The notes: a model not told the origin generated them from the letters alone. A DNA stretch of 64,000 bases from Desulfuromonas versatilis (GCF_019704135.1 NZ_AP024355.1:1482001-1546000); one strand, 5' to 3'. Counted from the first letter of the stretch, positions 35,231-44,028 are shown. Translations and numbers: made by a program.

Positions 35231-35257
35231 TCAACTTATTATACATAGAGGGACTTC

Positions 35258-36991
35258 ATGGACTTGCAGGGCCATGGCCAGCGCAAGCTGAACGACGCAA
35301 CCATAATGATCGTCGACGACGAACCGATCAACATCGAGGTGGTGCAAGCCTTTCTCGAGGATGAGGGGTATCGCAACTTCCTCACCGTGGAAGATTCGAC
35401 CCGGGCGCTGGCGATGCTGGAAGAAGGGCGCGTCGACCTGCTGTTGCTCGACCTGGTGATGCCCGGGGTGAGCGGTTTCGATATCCTGGCCGCAGTGCGC
35501 GCCCATTCGAAGCTGAAACATCTGCCCGTCATCATCCTGACCGCTTCCAGCGATGCGGAGAGCAAGCTCAGGGCTCTGGACCTGGGGGCCACCGATTTTC
35601 TGGGCAAACCTCTTGACCCCTCGGAACTGGGGCTGCGGGTACGCAACACCCTCGGGGCCAAGGCCTACCAGGACCAGCTCGCCTATTACGACCCGTTGAC
35701 CCGACTGCCCAACCGGCAGCTGTTTCTCGAGGAGCTGAGCTGGGTTCTTCAAGCCGCCCGACGCCATGAGGAGCTGTTGGCCCTGCTGAGCATCGAGCTC
35801 GACAACTTCGAGAAAATCAACAACACCATGGGGCTCAGTGCCGGGGACGAGGTCCAGCGTCTGGTGGTACAACGGGTTCAGGGCGTGGTGCGCAGCATCG
35901 ATGTGTTGGCCCGCGCCGCTGGTGATGAAAGTGCCGAAATGTCTCTGTATCACCTGGACGGCAGTGTTTTTTCCCTGATCCTCAACCGCATAAAAAACGC
36001 TGAAAGCGCCGCCTATGTCGCCGAACGCATCGTCAAGGCGGTCAAGGCTCCCATGCAGATCGAGGGGAGAGAGGTCTACGTCACCGCCAGTATCGGCATC
36101 GGCTCCTACCCGGATACCGGCGAGGAGCCGGGCGCCCTGCTGCGGCTGGCCTCGAGTGCCAAGGATTTTGCCAAAAAGCAGGGGGGCGACGGCTTTCAAT
36201 TCGCCTCGCGCTCCATCAGCGAAATGTACGAAAAACGCCTGCGGCTGGAAACCAGGTTGCGCAGGGCTCTGTCGAATGGTGAATTTATTCTGTATTATCA
36301 GCCGAAAGTCGACCTGGAGACGGGAGCGATCGGGGGAGTGGAGGCGCTGTTGCGCTGGGACAGCGACGAAGGCGTCATCCCGCCGGGGGATTTTATCCCC
36401 ATGGCCGAGGAGATGGGGCTGATAATCCCGCTGGGCGAATGGGTTATGGCCGAAGCCTGCAGGCAGTTGAAAGCCTGGCATGACGCAGGAAAAAACCACC
36501 TCGGCATGGCCATCAATGTCTCGGTCAGGCAGTTTACGGCGCCGGGGTTCATTGCTGCGGTAAAGCGGATCATCCAAACCAGCGGCATCGATCCGCGCTA
36601 TCTGACCCTGGAACTAACCGAAAGCCACCTGTTCGACGACATCGATGAAAAAATCATCTTGCTGCAGAGCTTGAAGGAAATGGGGTTCAAGCTCTCTATC
36701 GACGATTTCGGCACAGGATATTCGTCGCTCAGCTACTTGCGCAGGCTTCCCGTGGACGAATTGAAAATAGACCGCTCCTTCATCAAGGAGGTCTCTGACC
36801 GGGCGGACAGCCGGGCCATCGTTTCGACCATTATTTTTCTTGCCCGTAGCCTTAACCTGCGAACCGTGGCGGAGGGGATCGAGAAACAGGTCGAGCTGGA
36901 ATTCCTGCAGAGCGAGGGGTGCCAGCAGTATCAGGGCTTTCTCTTCAGCCGCCCATTGTCCGCCGCCGAGTTGTTCGCCAAGCTTGAATGA
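35258..36991 (+). CDS. REC-GGDEF(degenerate)-EAL response regulator, c-di-GMP phosphodiesterase
   Basis: A 577-residue soluble protein. REC covers residues 14-130 (IVDDEPIN, acceptor Asp in LLLDLVMPG). A GGDEF-family domain covers 150-305, but its signature is DGSVF in place of GGDEF, so it should not make c-di-GMP. EAL covers 320-570 with all catalytic blocks: GVEALLRW, INVSVRQF, LELTES, IDDFGTGYSSLSYL, LKIDRSFI, VAEGIE, QGFLFSRP. I therefore predict phosphorylation-controlled c-di-GMP hydrolysis. It lies 27 bases after the double-Hpt kinase. A phosphodiesterase next to a giant adhesin recalls the Lap adhesion systems, in which c-di-GMP decides whether the adhesin stays on the cell. Confidence 0.92.
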   Translation: MDLQGHGQRKLNDATIMIVDDEPINIEVVQAFLEDEGYRNFLTVEDSTRALAMLEEGRVDLLLLDLVMPGVSGFDILAAVRAHSKLKHLPVIILTASSDAESKLRALDLGATDFLGKPLDPSELGLRVRNTLGAKAYQDQLAYYDPLTRLPNRQLFLEELSWVLQAARRHEELLALLSIELDNFEKINNTMGLSAGDEVQRLVVQRVQGVVRSIDVLARAAGDESAEMSLYHLDGSVFSLILNRIKNAESAAYVAERIVKAVKAPMQIEGREVYVTASIGIGSYPDTGEEPGALLRLASSAKDFAKKQGGDGFQFASRSISEMYEKRLRLETRLRRALSNGEFILYYQPKVDLETGAIGGVEALLRWDSDEGVIPPGDFIPMAEEMGLIIPLGEWVMAEACRQLKAWHDAGKNHLGMAINVSVRQFTAPGFIAAVKRIIQTSGIDPRYLTLELTESHLFDDIDEKIILLQSLKEMGFKLSIDDFGTGYSSLSYLRRLPVDELKIDRSFIKEVSDRADSRAIVSTIIFLARSLNLRTVAEGIEKQVELEFLQSEGCQQYQGFLFSRPLSAAELFAKLE

Positions 36992-37039
36992 GAAGTCGGC
37001 CCTTGGGGCCCCAGCCTCGAAGCAGAGTTGCCCGCGGCG

Positions 37040-39643
37040 TCAGGCGCAGCTTTCCATGTCGTCTTCCGGGGGCGGTTCCAGGTACTTTTCCACCACCTCG
37101 AAAAGTTTTTCCCGTGAGGCCGGCTTGCTGAGAAAATCATCCATCCCGACCTCCAGGCAGCTTTTCTTGTGGTCGAGCAGGGCATGGGCGGTCAGCGCGA
37201 CAATCGGTGTCCGTCGCCCCTTTGTGGATTTTTCCCGCTCGCGGATTTCCCGAGTGACGTCCAGGCCGCTCATATCCGGCATCTGCAGGTCCATCAGGAT
37301 CAGGTCGAAAGCCTCCTCCCTCAGCAGCTCCAGCGCCTCCCGGCCCCCCGTGACGGTGGTAACTTCCCAGTGGCGTTCGGCCAGGGTCATGGTAACGATC
37401 TTCCTTACCCGGGGATCATCATCCACCAGCAGAACCCGCCCCGCCTGCCGCCTCTGCAGGTTTTCCTGAACCTCCTCGCCGGCCGCGGCGCGGGCCTCTC
37501 TGGAGTCCTCCGGCTGCTGACTCCAGGCCGGCAGGGTGAAGGAAAAAACACTCCCCTTGCCCGGGGCACTCTCCACCCAGATGGTGCCGCCCATCAGGTC
37601 CACCAGGGCCTTGCTGATGGCGAGCCCCAACCCGGTCCCCCCGTACTTGCGCGTCAGGGAGCTGTCCACCTGGCTGAAGCTTTGGAAAAGCCGGTCCCGC
37701 TTGTCCTCGGCGATGCCGATTCCCGTGTCCCTGACCGACAGGATCAGACTGTCCGGCCGGACACCGACACGGATGGCCACCTCGCCCTGGTGGGTGAATT
37801 TCATCGCGTTGCCCACCAGGTTAATCAGCACCTGGGTCAAACGGTCCGGGTCGCCGTGGATCGTAGCGGGGACCTGCGGGTCGATGGTATAGCGCAGGCG
37901 CAGGCCCTTGCCCTGGGCCTGCATGCGAAACATTTCGATAATCTTCTCTATGCATCCCCGCAGGTCGAAGGCGTCCCGGCGGATTTCCACCCGGCGCGCC
38001 TCGATGCGGGAAAAATCCAGGATGTCCTCGATCAGGCTGTGCAGGCTGTCGGCCGAACTGTCGGCCAGCTCGAGGATGGCTTTCTGCTCGGAGTCCTCGG
38101 TGGTGTGGAGCAGATGATCGATGGAGGCGATCACCACGCTCAGGGGGGTGCGGATTTCATGGCTCATCACCGCCAGAAACTCGCTTTTGGCCCGGTTGGC
38201 CTCGTCGGCGCTCTCCTTGGCCCGGATCAGCTCCGCCTCCATCGCCTTGCGGGCGGAAATATCCTCGAAAATCTGCAGCAGGTAGGGTTTGCCGCCGATC
38301 TGGATCATCTGCCCGGTGAGCTGAAGCTCCAGCAGCGATCCGTCCTTGGCCCTGCCCAGGGTCTCGTACTGGTGCCAGCCGCTCTTCTGGGCCAGCCATT
38401 GCCGGTCCCGGGCATCTTCGGGGGGGAGGTTCGCATCGATATCGACCATGCCAAGGCTGGTGAACTCCTCCCGGCTGTATTTCAGAAACTCGTGGGCTTT
38501 CTGGTTGAAGCGGACGAAGCGCAGATCTCCTGGGTCCAGCAGAACGATCCCCAATGGTGAATTCTCGAAGAGGATGCGCAGCTGCTCCTCCCTCTCGCGA
38601 AGGGCCTCGGTGGTCGCCTCCAGTTCGGCATTGATGGCTTTGAGTTCGGCCATGCGCTCCTCGACCAGCTCCTCCAGGCGGTCCTGGTACTGGCGCAGCT
38701 CCTCGGCGGCCAGGGTGGCGTCGGTGACGTCCTGAAAGGAACCGGACATGCGGCGGCTCTCCCCCCCGTTGCCGGCCACGGTCATCCCGCGAGCCAGGAG
38801 CCAACGGGTTTCCCCGCTCCCGTTCCTGATCCGGAAGCGCAATTCCTGCTGTTCCCCGTCGTCCTTGAAGCGGTGTCGGAGGGCCAGCCTCACTTTTTCC
38901 AGGTCGTCGGGGTGGACCAGCTCCATCAGGGTGCTGGCCGCGGGGGCGATTTCACCCGGATTGCGGCCGAGCATCTCGTAAACCCGGGGGGACCACCACA
39001 TGGCGTCCTGGTTTACATCGGGCCAGTCCCAAAGGCCGTCGCGGGAGCCCTTAACCGCCAGGTCGAAACGCTCCTGGGTCTCGCGCAGGTCGCGAAGCAG
39101 CAAAAGGGCGCTCAGTCCTTCCGCGATCCGTCGGCCAATGCCCTCGAACAGTTCCTGCTCATCTCTGCTCCAGGTGCGGTCATAGGAGCATTGGTGCATG
39201 CCGAACATCCAGGGCTTGCCGACCCGGGGGTAGATGGCCATGATCACCTGCGAGCGAACCCCGAACTGTTCCGCTAACTCATGGAATATCGGCGGATCGG
39301 TATCGGATCTAAAAACGACCGGGCCCTCTGTCTCAAGGACCTTGGTGCAGAAACCCTCGCCCAAGGACCACATGGGTATATCCTGATTCAGGGCGAGTGC
39401 CCCCGGATATTCTTTGCGGAAGATTTCCACCGGTATCCGGAAAGTGGGAGCTTTCGGATCACAGGGATACAGCAGCCAGATGCGGTCGCAGTCAAAGATG
39501 GAATAAGCCGTCTCCAGGGCGTTCCACAGCATCTGCTCGACATCGTCAGCCTGCTGGATCGCCCGGTTGATCCGCTCCATGCATTCCAGAAAGTGGAAGC
39601 GCGCCCGGTTTAATTCTTTCATGGTCTCGGCACTCTCCTGCAT
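37040..39643 (-). CDS. GAF-PAS-PAS hybrid sensor histidine kinase
   Basis: An 867-residue cytoplasmic kinase without membrane helices. A GAF domain (about 15-175) is followed by PAS (205-320, GSRDGLWDWPDVN), a coiled coil, a second PAS (355-475, ENSPLGIVLLDP), HisKA (His in [10 protein letters not shown]), HATPase ([31 protein letters not shown]) and a C-terminal REC domain (VLLVDDDPRVRK, Asp in LMDLQMPDMSG). It converges on the REC-GGDEF-EAL gene 48 bases away. Its partner is not evident: it could signal to the neighbouring locus or elsewhere. The start is ATG 39643; ATG 39622 is an alternative. Confidence 0.9.
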   Translation of the reverse strand: MQESAETMKELNRARFHFLECMERINRAIQQADDVEQMLWNALETAYSIFDCDRIWLLYPCDPKAPTFRIPVEIFRKEYPGALALNQDIPMWSLGEGFCTKVLETEGPVVFRSDTDPPIFHELAEQFGVRSQVIMAIYPRVGKPWMFGMHQCSYDRTWSRDEQELFEGIGRRIAEGLSALLLLRDLRETQERFDLAVKGSRDGLWDWPDVNQDAMWWSPRVYEMLGRNPGEIAPAASTLMELVHPDDLEKVRLALRHRFKDDGEQQELRFRIRNGSGETRWLLARGMTVAGNGGESRRMSGSFQDVTDATLAAEELRQYQDRLEELVEERMAELKAINAELEATTEALREREEQLRILFENSPLGIVLLDPGDLRFVRFNQKAHEFLKYSREEFTSLGMVDIDANLPPEDARDRQWLAQKSGWHQYETLGRAKDGSLLELQLTGQMIQIGGKPYLLQIFEDISARKAMEAELIRAKESADEANRAKSEFLAVMSHEIRTPLSVVIASIDHLLHTTEDSEQKAILELADSSADSLHSLIEDILDFSRIEARRVEIRRDAFDLRGCIEKIIEMFRMQAQGKGLRLRYTIDPQVPATIHGDPDRLTQVLINLVGNAMKFTHQGEVAIRVGVRPDSLILSVRDTGIGIAEDKRDRLFQSFSQVDSSLTRKYGGTGLGLAISKALVDLMGGTIWVESAPGKGSVFSFTLPAWSQQPEDSREARAAAGEEVQENLQRRQAGRVLLVDDDPRVRKIVTMTLAERHWEVTTVTGGREALELLREEAFDLILMDLQMPDMSGLDVTREIREREKSTKGRRTPIVALTAHALLDHKKSCLEVGMDDFLSKPASREKLFEVVEKYLEPPPEDDMESCA

Positions 39644-39890
39644 TGCCCCGTGGTTTCGGCCCTTTCCGAAAATAAGGTGCCCGGGCTCTGAGGCTTTCGG
39701 GGCTCCGGGGGTGTTTCCTGATTGGAATTTTCAGCCGATTGGATCTTTTTGTCAATGGCGATGCCCAAATTCTCGCGCAATTACGGATCGCCGCCTCTCG
39801 AAAGCGGGATTTCCGAGGTCTCAAGCCCCGGGGGCCGGAGATCTGTTTGGCGGATAAGTCGAGCGGGGGAAAAGGGGGAGGGGAGGGACG

Positions 39891-39926
39891 AAAAAGCGCC
39901 CGGGCACAGATGGCCGGGCGCTTTGA
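39891..39926 (-). terminator. Rho-independent terminator after the AOR gene
   Basis: Arms AAAGCGCCCGG and CCGGGCGCTTT (about 39893-39923) pair. In the minus sense the stem is followed by TTTTT. The stretch 39644-39890 between this and the kinase start shows no gene or clear promoter. Confidence 0.8.
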
Positions 39927-39965
39927 GGTATTTCCGTAACGGGCAGCGATTGCCCGGGCCATTGC

Positions 39966-41837
39966 CTACTGCGGCTTTTTCGCCGTGAGGTCGCCGGGAG
40001 TGGGGAGCAGCCCTTCCAGCTCCGGCTCGAACACCTCCCAGACCCGTTTGCTCAGCTCGGCGAGAAACTCCGGACTGGTGATGTTGGGCAGCTTGATGTT
40101 TGGGTTGGGCTGTTCGAAAACCTCGGCCGGGATCGTGTACTCCTCCTTGCTGTAGCCCTGGCGCAGCTCCAGCGCCAGGCCGCGCAGAAACGCCCGGCGC
40201 ACCGCTGCGGCCAACTCCTCGGTGGTGACCTCCAGGCCGCACTCGCTCTGCAGGCAGTCCACCACCATCTGGGTGCAGATCCCCTTGGCGATGTCGAAGA
40301 ACTTGCACAGGCCGATCATGTCGAAGCCGACGATCTGCAGCTTGGTCCGGGTGATCCCCTCCACCCAGGAGTCGATGTCCGACTTCCCCTCGCGGGTCAG
40401 CAGCCCGTAGCTGCCCATGGACATGTGGCCGCCGGCGATGGCCCAGGCGTAGCCCGGGTTGGTCTCGGGCTGGTAGGCGGGCAGCTCCAGCCCCTTGACG
40501 TGATAGGCGTAGGAGGTCTCGCCGGTGCTCTCGGAAAGGCGCTTGGAGCCCTGGCCGACCTCGGGCAGCTGGCCCTCGCCGGCCTGGATGACCAGCTCGC
40601 GGATCTTTGCGTAATCGCCGAAGGTGGCGCCGTTGAGCAAAGGCTTTTCCGGGTGCCGCTCGTTGTAGGCGAGCACGTAGGAGACGGTGACCCCCAGGGA
40701 GATGGAGTCCATGCCGTAGTTGTCCCCCAGCTGGATCAGGCGCGCCGCCTGGCCGGCATCGTGGATGCCGAGGTTGGTCCCCAGCAGGTTGAGCGGCTCG
40801 TAGTCGAACTTGGCGATAAACTCGCCTCTGCTGCCGTCGGCATGCTTCTCGTAGACGTTGTTGTGGCAGGTGATCCCACAGCGGAAGCAGGCCTCGGACT
40901 TGATCTCGAAGCTCTTCTCCACGTTCGCGCGGAAGAGCTTCTCGGGCAGGTCGTTCCCCTGGGGGCGGAAGTTGTTCAACGGCACGGCGTGAAAGGGCTG
41001 CATGACGTCGTAGGCGGCCCAGGTGCCGCCGCCCCCGCCGCGGCTGATCGGCTGCAGCCGCGCCGAACCGCCGCCCTTGACCACGTTGATGTTGACCTTT
41101 TTCACCGCTTCGGAGACCGCCTTGGTCTTGTCGGTGCTCTGCGCGACCAGGGCGAGCAGGTTCTTGTAGCCCATCAGGCTGCCCATGCCGCCGCGCCCGG
41201 CAAAGCGGCATTTGTCCTCGCCGGATTTGAGCTGGTTCTCGGTGGAGAGGGCCACCGCGCCCATGTAGACGTTCTGCCAATGCTCTCCGGCCTGGCCGAT
41301 GGCGGCGAAGTGGGCGTCGGGGTACTGCTTCTGCAGGGCCATGATCTTCTCGTGGGTGGAGAGCCCGAGCAGGTGCCCCGCCGGCTTCAGTTCCACCACC
41401 GGGCCCTCGGCCCCCTCGCGGAGCAGGGCATAGACGGGCTGATCGGAGCGGTTCTCGAAGATCAGCTCATCCAGGCCGGTCCACTTGAACTTGGCGCCGA
41501 ACTTGCCGCTGCCCGTGGACCACATGGCGGCCGGCAGCCCCTTCTTCGACTCCTTGATGGGGCTGTAGCCGGAGAAGTAGGTGCGCAGCCCGGTCATGGC
41601 GCTGCTGCCGGTCAGCAGGCCGGTATTGACGATCAGCGGGTTCTCGTCGCAGTAGGCGGTGCGGATCTCCCGCTCGGCCAGCAGCTGGAAGGAGCGGCCG
41701 AAGCCGCCCAGCACCTCCTCGAGGTTGCGGCAGGGGACGTCCGCGAATTTCATCGCGCCGGTCTTCAGATCGACTGTGCAGCGCTTGTAGAGAACCGACG
41801 AGGGGTCCGCAGCGGGCCGGTTGGTCAGAAACTTCAT
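39966..41837 (-). CDS. aor: Aldehyde:ferredoxin oxidoreductase
   Basis: A 623-residue tungstopterin enzyme family member that interconverts aldehydes and carboxylates with ferredoxin. N-terminal pterin-binding blocks include GLLTGSSAMTGLRT and CRFAGRGGMGSLMG. The [4Fe-4S] ligands are C-x2-C-x3-C in ACFRCGITCHN plus a distal cysteine in MIGLCKFF. Length agrees with the family (about 605-620). ATG 41837 has AGGAGAG upstream. It is followed on the same transcript direction by a terminator and preceded by a MoaD-like gene, a partner usually involved in cofactor sulfur delivery. The metal (W or Mo) is inferred. Confidence 0.92.
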   Translation of the reverse strand: MKFLTNRPAADPSSVLYKRCTVDLKTGAMKFADVPCRNLEEVLGGFGRSFQLLAEREIRTAYCDENPLIVNTGLLTGSSAMTGLRTYFSGYSPIKESKKGLPAAMWSTGSGKFGAKFKWTGLDELIFENRSDQPVYALLREGAEGPVVELKPAGHLLGLSTHEKIMALQKQYPDAHFAAIGQAGEHWQNVYMGAVALSTENQLKSGEDKCRFAGRGGMGSLMGYKNLLALVAQSTDKTKAVSEAVKKVNINVVKGGGSARLQPISRGGGGGTWAAYDVMQPFHAVPLNNFRPQGNDLPEKLFRANVEKSFEIKSEACFRCGITCHNNVYEKHADGSRGEFIAKFDYEPLNLLGTNLGIHDAGQAARLIQLGDNYGMDSISLGVTVSYVLAYNERHPEKPLLNGATFGDYAKIRELVIQAGEGQLPEVGQGSKRLSESTGETSYAYHVKGLELPAYQPETNPGYAWAIAGGHMSMGSYGLLTREGKSDIDSWVEGITRTKLQIVGFDMIGLCKFFDIAKGICTQMVVDCLQSECGLEVTTEELAAAVRRAFLRGLALELRQGYSKEEYTIPAEVFEQPNPNIKLPNITSPEFLAELSKRVWEVFEPELEGLLPTPGDLTAKKPQ

Positions 41838-41900
41838 GGTGTTCTCTCCTTGTCCTGATCGGCAGAACATCTTGGCAATGCAGAGAATGCGGGTTTCGCT

Positions 41901-42125
41901 CTAGCCGCCATCGAGCATGGGCAGCAGGCTCAGGGTGTCGCCCTCGTGCAGCTCCGCGTCGAGGTCGGCGTGCACGTCGTTGATCACCACGATTCCCAGC
42001 AGATGGTCCGGGAAGCGCAACTCGTCGACCACCTCCCGGACGCAGGTGCCGGGCGGGTAGCTGCGGAGCTCTTCGGTGAAGCGGCCGATGCGGAAGACGC
42101 CGTGGAGTTTTACGGTTATCTGCAT
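41901..42125 (-). CDS. MoaD/ThiS-family sulfur carrier
   Basis: A 74-residue beta-grasp protein that starts MQITVKLHGVFRIGRF at ATG 42125. It ends LLPMLDGG, giving the C-terminal Gly-Gly that is adenylated and thiocarboxylated in MoaD proteins. It sits 63 bases upstream of the aldehyde:ferredoxin oxidoreductase gene on the same strand. The pairing suggests a carrier dedicated to that enzyme's pterin cofactor (inference). A TTG start at 42167 would add 14 residues with no conserved character. Confidence 0.86.
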   Translation of the reverse strand: MQITVKLHGVFRIGRFTEELRSYPPGTCVREVVDELRFPDHLLGIVVINDVHADLDAELHEGDTLSLLPMLDGG

Positions 42126-42193
42126 GGGAAGAGTCCGTCGCCCCGCTCGGTCGGTGAAAATCTCCAAAGCGTTATTCTAAAAAAAGCAGTGCC

Positions 42194-42326
42194 TTACCGC
42201 AAAGCCGCAAAGTTCGCGAAGCGATCACAGAGTTGATTCCTATGCAGTGCCCACTGGCTGGGGGAGAAGGGTCTATATTTCAACAGTTTGAAATTCTTTG
42301 CGTTCTTGGCGTCTTTGCGGTGCAAA
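42194..42326. repeat. Dispersed imperfect palindrome, family A copy 3
   Basis: The left arm ACCGCAAAGCCGCAAAG (42196-42212), extended by TTCGCGAAG, mirrors the right arm CGTTCTTGGCGTCTTTGCGG (42301-42320). The unit CGCAAAG is repeated in each arm. It occupies the gap between the MoaD-like gene and gabT. The rest of the gap (42327-42419) shows nothing recognisable. Confidence 0.72.
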
Positions 42327-42419
42327 TGTCTTTTAAAGGTCTATATATAGCAGCAATAAGGCTATTGCGCCAGATTCGACGGCCGATTCGGGCCTGCCTG
42401 CAGGCGCGGAGGAAATATT

Positions 42420-42450
42420 GGTGGGGGCCGGAGTACTCCCGGCCCCCACC
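42420..42450 (-). terminator. Probable terminator of gabT
   Basis: GGTGGGGGCCG pairs with CGGCCCCCACC around a GAGTACTC centre. It begins 12 bases after the gabT stop; the minus-strand tail is only weakly T-rich (AATATTT). Confidence 0.6.
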
Positions 42451-42461
42451 GGTCGATCCGC

Positions 42462-43808
42462 CTATTTGCCGAGCACCTCGGCGAGGGCCTCGGCGAAGGC
42501 GTCCAGGGCCGAATCGAGCTGGCTGTCGGTGATCGCCAGCGGCGGCAGGAAGCGGATGACGTTGCCGAAGATGCCCGCGCCCATGGTCAGCACGCCGCGC
42601 TTGAAGCAGGCCTGGATGATCTGGCCGACCTCGTCCTTGGCCGGGGCCTTGGTCGCGGGGTCCTTGACCAGCTCGATGGCGACCATCGCGCCCAGCTCGC
42701 GGACATCGCCGATCTGCGGGAAGCGCTGCTGCAGCTCGCGCATGCGGCCGCTGATGGTGGCGCCGATCTTGGCGCCGCGGGCGCTGAGATCTTCCTTGGC
42801 CATCAGCTCCAGCGTCGCCAGGGCCGCGGCGCAGGCCACCGGGTTGCCGCCGTAGGTGCCGCCGACCCGCCCGGGGGTGGGGGCGTCCATGACCTCGGCC
42901 CGGCCGACCACCGCCGAGAGCGGCATCCCCGAGGCGATCCCCTTGGCCAGGGTCATCAGGTCGGGAGTCACGCCGTAGTGCTCGACGGCGAACATCTTGC
43001 CGGTGCGGGCGAAGCCGGTCTGCACCTCGTCGGCGATAAAGAGGATGTCGTTCTGTTCGCAGATCTGCTTCAAGCCGGGGAGAAACTCCTTGGGCGGCAC
43101 GATGAAGCCCCCTTCGCCCTGGACCGGCTCGATGATCATCGCGGAAATGTTGTCCGGGGCGACCTCGGAGATGAAGAAGCGCTCGAAGGCCTCCAGGCAG
43201 TGCATGCCGCACTCGGGGTAGGTCGATTTGTAGATGCAGCGGTAGCAGTAGGCCGAGGGGATCTTGTAGACCTCCGGGGCGAAGGGGCCGAACTGGTGCT
43301 TGTAGGGCTTGACCTTGCTGGTCAGGGTCATGGTCAGCAGGGTGCGGCCGTGGTAGCCGGCCTCGAAGGCGATCACCCCCGGTTTGCCGGTGGCCGCGCG
43401 GGCGATCTTGACCGCGTTCTCCACCGCCTCGGCGCCGCTGTTGACGAACATGGCCTTCTTGGCGTGGTCGCCCGGGGTGAGCTGCGTCAGCTTTTCGGCC
43501 AGCTCCACGTAGGAGTCGTACATGGCCACCATGAAGCAGCTGTGCAGCAGCTTGTCGGCCTGCGCCTTGATCGCATCGACCACGCTCTGCGGGCAGTGCC
43601 CGGCGTTGATCACGCCGATGCCGCCGTAGAGGTCGATGTAGGTGTTCTGGTCGATGTCGCGGAGTACCGCGCCCTTGGCCGATTCGATGAAGATCGGCGC
43701 CAGGTTGGAGATCCCCTGGGAGACGTACTGCTGTTTTTTCTGCAGCAGTTCCTTGGTGCGGTCCCCCTGGCCCTTGCCGGCCGCCTGCAGTTCCTGTCCT
43801 GTCAGCAT
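42462..43808 (-). CDS. gabT: 4-aminobutyrate-type class III aminotransferase
   Basis: A 448-residue PLP enzyme. Class III motifs are GIGVINAGHCP, FVNSGAEAVENAVKIAR, AFEAGYHGRT, the cofactor aspartate in IADEVQTGF and the Schiff-base lysine in LAKGIASGMPL. A cysteine-rich insert (CYRCIYKSTYPECGMHC) is seen in a subset of GabT-like enzymes. The reaction would be omega-amino acid to semialdehyde with 2-oxoglutarate; 4-aminobutyrate is the best guess, but other omega-amino acids are possible. AAAGGAGG precedes ATG 43808. A near-consensus sigma-54 promoter lies about 80 bases upstream. Confidence 0.87.
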   Translation of the reverse strand: MLTGQELQAAGKGQGDRTKELLQKKQQYVSQGISNLAPIFIESAKGAVLRDIDQNTYIDLYGGIGVINAGHCPQSVVDAIKAQADKLLHSCFMVAMYDSYVELAEKLTQLTPGDHAKKAMFVNSGAEAVENAVKIARAATGKPGVIAFEAGYHGRTLLTMTLTSKVKPYKHQFGPFAPEVYKIPSAYCYRCIYKSTYPECGMHCLEAFERFFISEVAPDNISAMIIEPVQGEGGFIVPPKEFLPGLKQICEQNDILFIADEVQTGFARTGKMFAVEHYGVTPDLMTLAKGIASGMPLSAVVGRAEVMDAPTPGRVGGTYGGNPVACAAALATLELMAKEDLSARGAKIGATISGRMRELQQRFPQIGDVRELGAMVAIELVKDPATKAPAKDEVGQIIQACFKRGVLTMGAGIFGNVIRFLPPLAITDSQLDSALDAFAEALAEVLGK

Positions 43809-43885
43809 GGTGGTTGTCCTCCTTTAGGTTGCGCCTTCCGAGGAAGGGAAGTCTTGAGTTGGTGAACGGTCGGGATATCTGAATA

Positions 43886-43902
43886 GTCAAGATGTGTGCC
43901 AA
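43886..43902 (-). promoter_or_regulatory. Sigma-54 promoter candidate of gabT
   Basis: In the minus sense it reads TTGGCAC-ACATC-TTGAC. The -24 box is perfect and the -12 box has one change (TTGA for TTGC). The first -12 base is about 80 bases from the gabT ATG. Three AATTCCG direct repeats start at 43901, 43913 and 43928, and could be protein-binding sites. Confidence 0.6.
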
Positions 43903-44028
43903 TTCCGAAATAAATTCCGAATCGGGGAATTCCGGATGGATACCGGTGTGCGGCAGCGGCGACGGGGGCATAACCGGAGACAGTTTTTTTCAGAAATGAA
44001 AAAAGAATTTCACTGCTGAAAACTTTTT

